Below are positions 1 to 10,262 of a stretch of 20,093 nucleotides of DNA, piece by piece. Position numbers and translations under genes: made by a program. How positions within the stretch are numbered: the first letter of the stretch is position 1; every line of letters begins with the position of its first letter. Where the stretch lies: positions 1-20,093 of the forward strand of contig CAJPVJ010000837.1 in NCBI GenBank assembly GCA_905397405.1. The letters are read 5' to 3'. The notes beneath the pieces are model-generated. The model was not told the DNA's origin. It was given only the letters and a program-made list of their open reading frames with translations, and searched no databases. The stretch is from Oppiella nova (taxonomy: Eukaryota > Arthropoda > Arachnida > Sarcoptiformes > Oppiidae).

Positions 1-3000
1 CCGAACGTCGAGTGCTTCGACTGCTGCCCAGCGCTCGTCTGCGGCATCCCTTTGACGGGCGTTCGGCTGAAACTCCCTCTTCGCACCATTTTCTCCGTCG
101 ACGGCTCCGACGACGAGATGAAGGCCATACCGCCGGCGCCGTTGTCCACCAACACGGAAGACGAGTCCGGGTGCAGAGAGTCCGCCTTTCCGCCCGCTTT
201 GAACCAATTGCCGAAATTGAATCCTTTGCCACTCTTTGTCTGCTTCTGAATCATGAGAACGGCGTCGTCGTCGGTGATGGACAGGCGCGGAGAGGCGGCC
301 CTTTGCACGCGCAGAGCGCCGGCACTCTGACTGAGTCCAGTGCCGGGCAGCGCCCAATCCAGTTGTCCCGAGTCGTCGTGAATGCTCTGACTGCTGGGCG
401 CGGCCTTCATTCCGGCAGAAGAGCTCTTCTTCTTGAAGAACCTGTTTTTGTGGGTCTTCTCCGAGTCGTCGGTCGTCTGTCCAGTCGGCGAATACTGTCC
501 GCCGCGCGCGTCTTCCGAGCGCCGTAAAGCTGACGGCGAGTCCTTCTTGTGGAGCAGTTGCGCGCTGTCTATGAGTCCACTTAAGGCCACTCTTCGGAAA
601 GCGCCGCCGTGTGAGTCCCTGTGGAGAGCGAGAGGTGAGCGGATTGTTTGCAGATTTGAATTTTTGGCGCCAAACCTGACGTAAGACACGAATTGTCGGA
701 TTTCGCAATAGAGAGACATATTCTCCTGAACTCTCAACTCTTTGGTCATTGTCGTCAACCGCGAGATCAACGGCTTCAGAACGCAACCAATGATTACGCC
801 TTCAATGCCTTAAAAGACAGACAAAAGTCAGAAATCAAAGCAATTCTTTACGCAATTCTGTGGCAAACCCTTTGCACCCGATTTGCCGAAACCGGCGCCG
901 AAATTGTTGGAATAGCCGCTGCGGGCGGCGCCTCCCGTCGAGTCGCACGACTGCTGACTGCCGAGCGGCGGGTTATTGGACTGCTTGCGGGCCATTGGGT
1001 TCGTCGAAGAGTTGTTATGCGTTTCGACACAGAAGCCGAGGAAAGCGTGAAAAATGTCGATTATCTCCTGAACGCTTCTTCTGGTGACCATTTCCTCGAG
1101 AAAGCGACTGAAATGCGATTCCGACGACTGGTTCAAGTAGGCCAGAGTGCCGGCAATGGCGCGTCTCAACTGCACGGCCTCGTCCTCGCGGTGACCTTCG
1201 CCGCAGCCTTGAGGACATCCCAACTGTTTGACGAGTCGTATGAGAGTATCCATAAAGAGGTGATGAATGGACAGCTCCTCGTTGTCCACTTTGGTTCTGT
1301 GGACGCCGTCAGCGCCGCCTGGAGTGGAGGCCGTGACGGGACTGACGGGAGCGGCGCTGTTGTCGTCGACGGGCGCGATAAAAGTGGGAAGAGCGCCCAT
1401 ATTGATGAGTCGGGTGAGGATCTCGTGAATGGCGCGACACACGGGCAGAGAGCAGACCGAGTCCTTGAGAGCGATGGAGTGGACGGCCTTCAGAGTGACC
1501 ACAAGACTCAACTGTCCGTTTTTGGTGACGTAATTGGTGGACGCGGCCGCTTCTGTGGGCGCCTCCGAGTAGTAACTGATGTTAGAATCGGTTTGACTGC
1601 GGGTTATCTGCGTCTGAGGCGCCGACAGATTGCACAGCGACTCCTCTTTCGGTGAATCGCTGGTCTCTGCGGTCATAAAGAACTGAATGGAAGTGACCGG
1701 AGAGTGCTCTGTGATCGTGATTATGGGAAACGGAACGCTATATGCCTGCGACGCCGACTTCTTCGGCGACTTCTTCGAGTCGGGCGTCAAAAACCGCGAG
1801 TTCTTGGAGTCGTTTCCGAAGCGGTCCAACAGGAGGTGGAGGGATGGCATGGAACGTCCCCTTTGCATCTCCGACCGCATGTCCGAGCCCTTGCCGTCTT
1901 CGTAGCGTCCGATTGCAGACTTGGGTCGCGGTGGCGGCGGAACGAGTTCTTTGGAGCGGAAGATTGAGTCGCTTTTGTCTTTCTGCTTCTGACGCTTCAG
2001 TTTGTTGGACACCGAGTCCTCATTGTCTCGCAATTTATCCAAATTCTGTTCGGAACTCATTTTGTCCGTCAGATCACAAACCGAACCCTTTTTCTGTCTC
2101 TTCGGAGACTTTATCTTTTCGCTGGCAGTCCTCGCGATAGTGGCGGGCGCGCCGATCAAAGAGGACAGACCTCCCAAACCGCCCAAACCCGGCAAACCCG
2201 AAAACGACGAGCGCCTGATTTCCATTGACGGCGTCTTCGAGCCGCTGGTCAGTGCGTTGTCGTCGAGAACCAGTTTCGGGATTTGTTCGGCTCTTGCCTT
2301 CGGCTCAGCCGTCGTCTGAACGCAAACCTCTCGCTTTGGTATCGGAGGGAGAGAACAGCTCCGGGGTCGCGGTCTCTCTTTGTTAGACATATCGTTGTTT
2401 ATGGCCTTAAGTCTGACAACGACTCGGAAAATTAGAAGAGAAAACCTCAAGAATTAAAGACAAACCGATTTAATATGAAGTTTAGAGACCAAAGGATTCC
2501 GTCTTCGAGCCACTGGTTTGTGAAGAGACAGCGCAGAATCGCTACATCCAAGAACGTGGCCATTGACGGATCGGACAGCGGTTTTGCCTCCACATCGAAG
2601 TTCTTCTTCTCGGCAAAAGCGCTGCTTTTGGTCGGAGTGACAGACTCTTTGCCTTCGATCTTCTCGATGGAAATGCTGGAAGTGGCGGCCGTCGGAGAGC
2701 TCAGAAACGGACAGGGAGTGGGAGTGGGCGTCGGTGTGGGGGTCGGTGTGGGAGTGGGTATTGGCGAAGGCGACGGCAGGGGATGTCCATTGGAACTGGC
2801 CATTGAAGGCGTTGGCGTGGACTCGCGTTTGCCGTCCGAGACGCCGAGGAAGACGTCGCCGAACTTGGGAAGCGCTGACTTGCGTTCGTGTCGCGTCGCC
2901 CGCAAGATGTTGCGCTTGGGTTTGACCTGAGCGGTGAAACTCGTGATACTGACCGACGGGAGAAACAGTGAGACGAGTGGACAGCCGTCAGAGCAGGTCT

Positions 3001-3725
3001 AATAAAATATCAATGAGAACTCACTCGGGATGAACATGAAGGAAGAGCGGCGACCAGATTTTGTACCCGTTTTCGAGTCGGAAACTCGTCAAGAAGTCCG
3101 AGTCTTTGAGGCGCGCCATCAACGGCGCGAACAAATAGATGTAGACCTGAAGAGTGGTGACGGGAAGCAAGTAGTGTTCGGGCCGTCGAATGATTCCCTC
3201 CTCGCACTCGGCGTCGGCGCACTCCTCGGCCGCGTCTAACAGAATCCAGTGAAGAGTGTACAGGAGTTTGGTTTCCGCGGCCGACAGCTTATCGAAGGTG
3301 GCCTGACGGCGGCCGTACAGCAGAGCCGCGCAACAGTGCATCACATGCGGCAGAGCGGCCAAAATGAGACGCCATCTGAGACGCGGAGAGAGCGTTAGAA
3401 GCGAAGCGCAATTCGCGGCCAAACCTGGAGATGGATTTGATGGCTTCGGTGAGCGACGGCGAGAGACCGAACTGGATGTTCTGCACCAACACCTTCTCAA
3501 ACGACTTGCAGGCCTCCCTCTGCTCCATGGCCGCCGCGTCCTGCAGGCGCGAGATCTTGGGCCGAATGAATGGACTGCAAGCAAGAGTTGGTGGCAATGA
3601 GGGCACTGGCAGTGAGGGGAACGGCGGTACCTGGTCTGGCGCCACAGGAACGTCTGGATGGGCAGCGGGATGGACATGTCGTCGATGTCCTCATCGCACG
3701 AGTCAGTACTCCTGCGTTTCGGCAT
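1..3725 (-). CDS. UNC80: UNC80, NALCN sodium-leak channel subunit (5' part, 7 exons, runs off the left edge)
   Basis: UNC80 is a very large scaffold protein that links the sodium-leak channel NALCN to UNC79 at the neuronal plasma membrane. The exons I derive, in transcript order, are 3725-3631, 3574-3425, 3375-3025, 2948-2466, 2412-869, 808-676 and 618-1. All have GT-AG introns and matching phase, giving about 1124 residues; family members exceed 3000, so roughly two thirds is missing. The start is the ATG at 3725 (MPKRRSTDS). Recognisable family blocks are IPLPIQTFLWRQT (residues 19-31), a block ending LPHVMHC in exon 3, AETKLL..LHWILLDAAEECADAE, FLDVAILRCL (exon 4), LGCPQGCGEGHR and FHAFLGFC (exon 5), and LYCEIRQFV (exon 6). 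Long Ser/Pro/Lys-rich linkers separate them, including a Thr-Pro repeat. Identity comes from recalled family sequence. Exon 5 is 1.5 kb; several donors are the weaker GTTTG type. The last open codons at the window edge show no stop. Confidence 0.93.
2711..2772 (-). repeat. Minisatellite encoding a Thr-Pro dipeptide repeat in UNC80 exon 4
   Basis: The plus strand shows alternating GTGGGA/GTCGGT-type hexamers. Read in the UNC80 frame it encodes seven consecutive Thr-Pro pairs (about residues 264-277), flanked by further Ser-Pro and Ile-Pro pairs. Codons vary within the repeat (ACT, ACA, ACC and ACG for Thr), so the protein repeat is better preserved than a simple DNA repeat would be. It lies in a disordered linker between two conserved blocks. 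Confidence 0.85.
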
Positions 3726-4083
3726 TTGGACTCGAAGTGAATGTTTATTCAAACCATTTGTTTGTTTAAGAAGTTATGAAAACAACGCGAAGAGAGTCTG
3801 CGTCCAAAACATCGATCGATATTTCGTTTATTCAATGCTTTCCCAAAATTACACTCAATTTGAATGAACGTTCAATAAATAAGTCATAAATACGACAAAA
3901 CTCTGAATATTATCACAAATATATTAAATTATGACTGAAATTGAGATCAAAAACACACACTCTTTGACAGGATATTGAAAAATATTTGATTCGAGTAATG
4001 ATTGTAAACATAATTGTCACTCAATTGCTAAGAAATCAATGCTTTTCCAATACACGAATGCATGAAAGGTCGCCAAAAAGGTG
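3726..4083. promoter_or_regulatory. UNC80 upstream region and ALG12 3' flank
   Basis: This 358-bp AT-rich gap separates the ALG12 stop codon from the UNC80 start codon; both genes are on the minus strand. Read on the minus strand, AATAAA hexamers occur at 3832-3827 and 3749-3744, which could serve ALG12 polyadenylation; the second is only 19 bases before the UNC80 ATG. The UNC80 promoter, or a spliced 5' leader, must therefore lie in this gap or further upstream, overlapping ALG12. I see no clear TATA box. The start of UNC80 transcription is not determined by the sequence. Confidence 0.45.
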
Positions 4084-6319
4084 TCACTTCTGGCACCGGA
4101 ATATCCACAGCATTGGCGCCGTCTTTATGACCACTTGTTTGGAGAGCGAGAAGTCGAGTCCATTGAATCCGGTGACGGACTTGAGGAAGCGGCAGTTGCG
4201 GATGTGGCGTCCGATATGACACGAGACGTCGGCGCCCGAGCCCGAGCAGCGCGACTGCAGGCTCTGGACGTCCGACTTCTCGAGCACCAAATACGTCACT
4301 CCGAAGCGAACGAACGTCTCGTCCACGAGTTTCGGCTGTTTGTCGTAATAGACGGCCTCCAACTCGAGGAAGCGCGTGAAGCCCGTCTGCGCCGCCAGAT
4401 TGCACACGTAGACGCCGATGGTGTGGCGCTCGTGGTAACTGTCCACTGTCGTGATGTGGCGGTTGAGCCACGACACGGCCTCTCCACCCGGGTAGTTGTG
4501 CCACGCCGTCAGAGTCACTGCATGAGAGGCAGAGTTTGCATGCATTTCATTGGCTTTCACTCGCTTTCACTCATCACTGCATTCAGGCATACATTCCTTC
4601 ACTCGATTGGCGTTCACTTCGACTCGCATTCACTCACTCTCTCATCCAATACTCACTGAAGACAGTGGCGGCCACATTGCACCAGACGTGGATCGCCATC
4701 ACGATGAAGGCCAGAGTCATACACCTGCGGACAGACAGGGGGTTAGTGGGGCGACACACGCGCACACAACTGACCAGCCGTTGGGCGCCGCGCACTTGTC
4801 GCTGCTGTTCTGGAGCTGAGCGGCCGTTATCTTCTCGTACTGCTGGTCCAAGTCGTCTTCGACGGAGTGCTTCCCGCGGCGCCGCAGATGCTTATTGTTG
4901 GCCGGAATGGCGTCGTACTTGTTCTCGTCTTTGACGAGCGACCCGTTGGAAGCGCTCGAGTCGTTGGGCCACAAGAAGTGCCAGAGTTTGGCGACGAGGA
5001 AGGACTCGCTCTTTTTGGTCACCGAATCCTCGAACTTCTCGATGACGACCGCCTTATAGTAATCAATAACTTTCAACTCTCTCTTCTCTCATCTTTTATC
5101 TGAATCTAAGACCACTTACGATGGTATTGGCGGCGCAGGCGTTCAGCAGAGGAATGACGTATATAATGAAACGCAACTCTTTGTGCGGAAGAAAGGAATA
5201 CGAGAGCAGAAAGAGGAGCGAAACGGTGGCCAAAGTCTTCAGCATTTCGCGGCAGCAAAACGGCACGAAAATCACTGTCAAAAGCATCGCTCGCGGAAGC
5301 GCTGAATAGAAGTACCACAAGAAGGGCTGCGTTCCCCACTCGTGCGATCGGTTCTCGTAAATGTTGAACCGAATGGCGTCGCCTGCGGACGGGAGAGGCG
5401 TTAGGGAGAGAGAGAGAGAGAGCAAAGGGACATACCTTCGGGCCATACGGGTCGCGCCCACACGTACGAGTCGAAGGCGACGGTTATGGCGAGAGAGACG
5501 AGACCGGAAGGAATGCCGACTTTGAGGAGACGCCGGAAGTGGAGCTCTCGGGTGACGAACAGCTCGTAAAGAGTGATCCACGCGAAGAGGATGGCCGTCT
5601 CGACGCGCAGCACGAGGACAGTGAAGGCGACGACGAAAATGAATTGATTCCACTTCTTGTCCAACCACTTGGCGAAGGCTATGAGGACTGCGATGAGGGC
5701 GAAGGTGTTGGGCAGACATCGCGACGCGTAGAACAAGAAGTGGAACTGAGTCAGAGTGAGGACAGACAGCGCCCGACGAGTGGTAGACCCGTAGCGCGAC
5801 TGCACGGAACGGCCGAACGCCGAGAAGCTGGCGATCACCACAAGAAGTAGAGCCACGCGGGAGACGGTCTGGACGTAGAACTTGTCGTCCGACTGAAAGA
5901 AGTACGAGAAGGGCTTCGACAGCATTGATATGAAGAAAGGGCCCAAAAATGTTCGGTGGACTACACCTGAGGACAGACAGAGGGTTAGCGGTGGCCGACG
6001 GCGCCGAAGACATACCGGGGAAGTCCTTGTGGTCCCAACTCTGAGCGGCGGTCGAACTCGTGTTGAGGAGCCGTCGGAAGAGGTGGTCGGCGTCCGAGTA
6101 GTTGTCGTAAGTGTTGGGGTCGACCAGATTGGCCACCAATTGGATCAGATTCGAGGAGTTGGAGAGATATATGAAGTCGTGAATGGATTGCATTGCAAAC
6201 GATTCCTCGACTTTCGTGAAGGGAGTCATCAGCGCGAAGATGGCCGACACCACCGACAGAGCCGTGAACTGCAGGATCGGAGACAACGGAGAGATGGATA
6301 GCGACATAATGGCTCCCAT
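4084..6319 (-). CDS. ALG12: ALG12, dolichyl-P-Man:Man7GlcNAc2-PP-dolichol alpha-1,6-mannosyltransferase (complete, 6 exons)
   Basis: This ER multi-pass membrane enzyme adds the eighth mannose (alpha-1,6) to the lipid-linked N-glycan precursor, using dolichyl-phosphate mannose. Exons in transcript order are 6319-6016, 5966-5436, 5382-5120, 5052-4775, 4724-4657 and 4517-4084, all in phase, giving 625 residues; human ALG12 is 488. GT22-family marks are TKVEESF (35-41, near the first luminal loop), WDHKDFPGVVHRTFLGP (from 95, across intron 1), WGTQPFLWYFYSALPR in exon 3, HKELRF (344-349) and NYPGG (489-493). Hydrophobic segments run through exons 1-3. The start is the ATG at 6319 (MGAIMSLS); the frame is open further upstream but without another ATG. 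The extra length is mostly a hydrophilic block in exon 4. The least certain junction is the 5' edge of exon 4: 5052 gives a 67-bp intron, while AG sites at 5077-5086 would also keep frame. Confidence 0.92.
4531..4656 (-). repeat. Degenerate TTCACTC tandem repeat in ALG12 intron 5
   Basis: On the plus strand the intron is filled with loosely repeated TTCACTC, CATTCACTC and related words, for example around 4554-4574 and 4588-4636. It lies between the exon ending at 4657 and the exon beginning at 4517. It has the look of a decayed short tandem array with no coding capacity in the gene's frame. Confidence 0.55.
5406..5422. repeat. GA microsatellite in ALG12 intron 2
   Basis: A run of about eight GA units lies within the 53-bp intron at 5383-5435. 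In the sense of the gene it is a CT run upstream of the CTAAC branch-site-like word. Confidence 0.8.
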
Positions 6320-6698
6320 TTTGGTGATAATGTCTTCGGCTATTGATTGGCTTTTAATTGAATCCAATATTTAAATAATTTGTTTACATTTCATATGTTT
6401 TACACTCAAAGTTCAGTTCATCACAAACACTATGTCCGCAACCCCTCCCTCTCTACTGCCGTAACAGTGTTTGTGTAACACTGCATAACCTGCCGCTAAT
6501 GTGAAGGCTATAGTATGGAAGGGTCGCACAAATACAGCGTTACGTTCGGAGCGCTTCCGCCACTCGAAAGAAAAGGACGGAAAGCACTCAACAGATGGAG
6601 GCCTCGGCTCTCGAAAGGCTGACATTTGGAGAGAATTTGAAATAAAATGTGATTTTGTTTTCATTCATCGCTCGAGTCGTCAATCATCGGATCAAACG
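6320..6698. promoter_or_regulatory. Shared divergent promoter region of ALG12 and Nup107
   Basis: The start codons of ALG12 (minus, 6319) and Nup107 (plus, 6699) are 379 bp apart, so both promoters must be here or overlap. No canonical TATA box stands out. The middle contains a perfect 10-bp inverted repeat (CACAAACACT at 6422-6431 and AGTGTTTGTG at 6466-6475) and an overlapping perfect dyad CAGTGTT-TGTGT-AACACTG at 6465-6483. Short upstream ATG frames precede Nup107 (for example ATG at 6595, stop at 6643-6645); whether they are in the mRNA depends on the unknown start site. Confidence 0.6.
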
Positions 6699-9579
6699 AT
6701 GGATAAAACGCTTCAAAACCTGTACTACTCTTCGCTGCTGTCGGAGTCGCCGTCTGTCAGAGACAGCACTTCCAGACACGCCAACAGATTCCTCAGTAAG
6801 TGTGAAGAGCCCTCCTTTTGACCACTTCTCACGCGATTGCTCTTCAGACTCGTTTGAAATGTCTTCAATGCATTTGTTGCCATCAAATCTCATCAATCAA
6901 AGCGTATTCCTCAGCACCACAGCCAACGACACCTTCCAGTCAAACACTATTCTCGAAGAGCCGGACGAGGAGTCCTTTTCTTCCGACTCTGCGCTCACTC
7001 TTTACCAGCAGTTCTTCGAGACGAACCAAAAATATGCCGCAAATGAGGACAACGTCTTTGAGATGTTGACCGAATTCGAGCTCTTGTGTTGCGATCACCT
7101 GATGGTGACGTCGAGTCTCATGAAGTCGAAAGTGAGACATTCGGCCGAAACGAAAGACATGAATAAACTCGAGAATGTGTTCCGATTGGAGCGCAACAGT
7201 TGGCGCGTCTTCAGAGCCATCTTCGAGGACAGGACTAAGAGTGGCGGCGACTGTCAGGAGGACATGATTGTCGACGATATGGTCACCAAAATGAGTGACA
7301 AGACATTTGCGGAGCGACTGTTCGAAAGGGACTGTCGTTTACGGCAAATGCAATTAGTTATCGATTGGTTGGAGAGAAACCAATTGGACGACAGCGAAGA
7401 CGTCGCCAACGATCGCATTCAGTTCTACTCCGAGGGTTAGTCTTCTGGCAGTTGTTTAGTCTCTATAATAGTCTTTCCTTCACTTCAGGTCCGTATTCGT
7501 GGGAAAACTCTTTACACGCTCTGAAGACCACTGGCGACCAAATGCTCGCCACTGACCGCAAACTGTGTCCAAACATGGATCCCGACGCTCCCATTCGCAC
7601 CCGACTCTCGCTCCACGATTTGGACGTCGAGGACGAGAACCGTCTCTTTCGTTACATTTTCCAACTCTTGCGCGCCGGACAACTGCCCGACGCCAAAGAC
7701 ATCGCCCAACGACTCGGTATGTGTTCCGACCGTCCATTCGTTTGATTCATTTGCGTGTTTCCACTGCAAGGCTACTACTGGTTGTCGGCGGCGCTTGACG
7801 GCTGGCTCCTACATCACGACCCCAACTACGGCCACGAACACAGTGCCAGCAAAGTCTTGGAACCGATTGAAGGCAACGCCAACCGCGACCTCTGGAAGTA
7901 CGTGTGTTGGCGCGCGTCCAAAGTGGAGGGCACCAACATCTACGAGAGGGCCATCTTCGCCGCCCTGAGCGGCAATGTGGCCACTCTTTTGCCGCTCTGC
8001 ACGCGTTGGTCGGACCGCTTGTGGGCGTACTTCCGGTCCTCTCTCGACGTTCACATTGAGGGCGAATTGAGGGCAACTCTTGTCGAGAGACCGGAAGGAA
8101 AGCCGCGCTTCAAAATCGATTTACCGGATCTCTATTGGGATAACAAACTGACGGCTCGGGCCATCTTCCGAGAGATCGAATCCCACGGAACCGTTTCGTC
8201 GGCCGTCGAGGAGTCGTATCATCAGAACATCCAGAAGTTCGTGATATTGGGAGACGTCGACAGTCTCGTGGACTACATCTACGAGTGCTCTAAAGTGATC
8301 GCAGATTCGCGCCGAACGAAGAAAGAGGAGAAACGAGTCGACAAATACCGACAATCGGAACAAGTGGTCGAACCGCAACTCTTGAGATTCTTCGCACATC
8401 TTGTGCTCGCATTAAGGCATTTGGGAGTGAGTTCGAGTCGGGAGTCGTTATGTGTGGCCATTCTCGAGGCCTACATCCAGTTCCTCATCGACCGAAACCA
8501 GATTGAATTAGTGGCCTATTATACGGCACAACTGCCCAAAAGCAATCAAATCACGACTTTTGCGAAACTCCTGGAAGGCATTGAAGACGAAGACGACCGC
8601 AAAATGTGTATTCTTTTGGCGAAGAACGCGAATCTGGACATCAACTCGATTACAATGACTCTCGTGGACAACGTTCGGGTCAAGACGGAGGAAGACATGC
8701 AATTGTCTCACGAGTTAATGAACGCCACGAACAGCGAAGACAAGAAGAAAATCAATTCTTTGGATTGGCTTTTGTTTAGCGAAGTGCAGGAGTGGAGCGA
8801 AGCTCTGAAACAAACGAATTCTCTGATGAGAAGCTTTTTGTTGTCCCGAAAAGTGGACGCAATGAAAGACGCGTTCAACAAATTGCCCGAAACTATCATC
8901 GATAACGTCTACAAACAGTGGATTCGGAGGACAGGTAGTAGTCATTTGAGCGCTGAGGAAGACAACGCCGTTCGCGAGTACTTGTGTCACAAGGCGTACA
9001 TTCAGGCCACCGACGCCTTCACCGACTGGTGAGTCACTTATTCTTCTTCTCGTGTTTGACACGAATTGACACGAATTTCTCCTTTGAAGGCAATATTGTT
9101 TGCATAACTCGAAGCCTCGGGAACCGCCGAAACAGACGTCCAAACGCTTCATGGATACCGTCGCTTACGAGCATTCGGTGAAACAGTTTGAACTCGAATT
9201 GAGTCACTGGAAGGAAATGCTCGCAAAACAGGGAAAACTGACGGCCGATAAGATCGAGAATGTGCTGCTCTTTCCGGACGGCGGATGGATGGCTGACCAG
9301 CGGAGTGACGCCACCGGAGACCAGATGCGCACCCATCAGATGGAAGAGTTGAGGCGACAATATATTCCTCAACTCGTATTCATCGCTCATTCCATTCACA
9401 AGTCGTCCAACAATTTAGGCGATTGTCTCAAACTGGCGGATCTGGTGGCCGACGAACGCAAAGCCATTTATACGATGTTTTCCAAGGAGTTGTTAACGGA
9501 TTTGCTGAAGAAGTTGAGAGAGACGTCGATTGAGATCTTAAACGAGTCGTCCGACCCTTTGGGATATGCGACGCTTTGA
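6699..9579 (+). CDS. Nup107: Nup107, Y-complex nuclear pore scaffold nucleoporin (complete, 5 exons)
   Basis: Nup107 is an alpha-helical scaffold protein of the Nup107-160 (Y) complex in the nuclear pore, also used at kinetochores and in pore assembly. Exons are 6699-6795, 6848-7435, 7489-7716, 7771-9028 and 9090-9579; every intron is GT-AG, 52-61 bp, and the phases match, giving 886 residues against 925 in human. The start is the first in-frame ATG after an open but ATG-less frame, in a good context (AACGATGG). The first 90 residues are Ser/Asn-rich, as in the family. The solenoid follows, with recognisable stretches such as GPYSWENSLHAL, RLGYYWLSAALDGW, DLWKYVCWRA, IYERAIFAALSGN and LPLCTRWSDRLWAYF. 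The C-terminus ends in SSDPLGYATL, matching the family's conserved DPLGY end. No missing pieces are seen. A 117-bp part of exon 5 recurs inverted at 18393-18509. Confidence 0.94.
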
Positions 9580-9634
9580 GAGATATTTATTTTTCTAATC
9601 GTTTTATACAATATTTGCAGTAATTATCGCTTCA

Positions 9635-9640
9635 AATAAA
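9635..9640 (+). terminator. Nup107 polyadenylation signal AATAAA
   Basis: A canonical AATAAA lies 56 bases after the Nup107 stop codon in AT-rich flanking DNA. A second AATAAA follows at about 9692. The 3' UTR is therefore probably short, under about 100-150 bases. Confidence 0.6.
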
Positions 9641-9669
9641 TTACTTTCAAATCCATTGTTATCTAAATC

Positions 9670-10262
9670 TCGAGTTTTTTACGTTTCAATCAATAAAAAG
9701 TCAAAACAATTCTCTATTCAATGCTTTCTATTCATTGCAGAACTCAATGCAAAACCATTTATTTGGTACTAAAAGACAGAGTAAAGTGTAAAACAATTAT
9801 CGGATTAAACTTTTATTCACAAATGTTTTGAATTCATTGCAGGAAATAGTTTAATGACATTTTTTCAAATATAATATTTATCTCAAACTCATCTACTGAT
9901 GACAGTAAGAAATGACACGAAAATAGTGTTTACGCCAAACGAGAGTTTTTTCAAAAATTCATTCAAAAAATATCCTTTTTTACTGTTCTCTCCAATACTT
10001 TCTCTATTCATTGCTTTCAGTCTTGTATTCATTGCAGAATTCAATGCAAAATCATTTATTTGTTACAAAAAGCAGAATAAAAAGGAAAAAACAATTAACG
10101 AATTAAATTATATTCACAAAAATGTTATGAATTCATAAAGATTAATGCAATCATAATTTCTATTATATATACTCATAAGATATTAAGGCAAGAATTTAGT
10201 CGATAATCAGATGAGACATTAGAAGACAAATATTTCTCTCAAACTCATTCACTGGTGACAGA
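9670..10262. repeat. Diverged head-to-tail duplication downstream of Nup107
   Basis: Two copies can be aligned by eye: about 9670-9906 and about 9940-10262. Shared landmarks in the same order are a T-run after CGAG, TCTCTATTCA at 9711 and 10001, ATTCATTGCAGAA..CAATGCAAAA at about 9730 and 10027, CATTTATTTG, ACAATTA, TATTCAC-AAA-TGTT-TGAATTCAT, and CTCAAACTCAT..ACTG.TGACAG at 9882-9905 and 10238-10261. The second copy carries an extra stretch of about 60 bases. ATTCATTGCAG occurs again at about 9833 within copy 1. No coding sequence is evident. Confidence 0.7.

Noticed and set aside
12-1655. Long plus-strand open frames opposite UNC80 (for example 171 and 320 codons)
   Set aside because: They are antisense shadows of UNC80 exons 5-7, which carry the conserved protein; composition is Arg/Gly-rich with no recognised domain.
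2999-3024. A 26-bp intron between UNC80 exons 3 and 4 (acceptor at 2999)
   Set aside because: Too short to splice. The acceptor at 2949 gives a 76-bp intron and restores the conserved reading TSFTAQVKPKRNI.
4081-4659. Plus-strand 192-codon frame opposite the last ALG12 exon
   Set aside because: The minus strand encodes the conserved ALG12 C-terminus with correct splice phases; the plus frame is its complement.
5077-5086. Alternative 3' splice sites for ALG12 exon 4
   Set aside because: They keep frame but would make an intron of about 34-43 bp with a purine-rich end. The AG before 5052 gives 67 bp with a TGATTAC branch-like word. Not fully excluded.
6413-6664. Minus-strand 83-codon frame in the ALG12/Nup107 intergenic region
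   Set aside because: It lies in the divergent promoter, is of ordinary length for chance and shows no domain or plausible splice link to ALG12.
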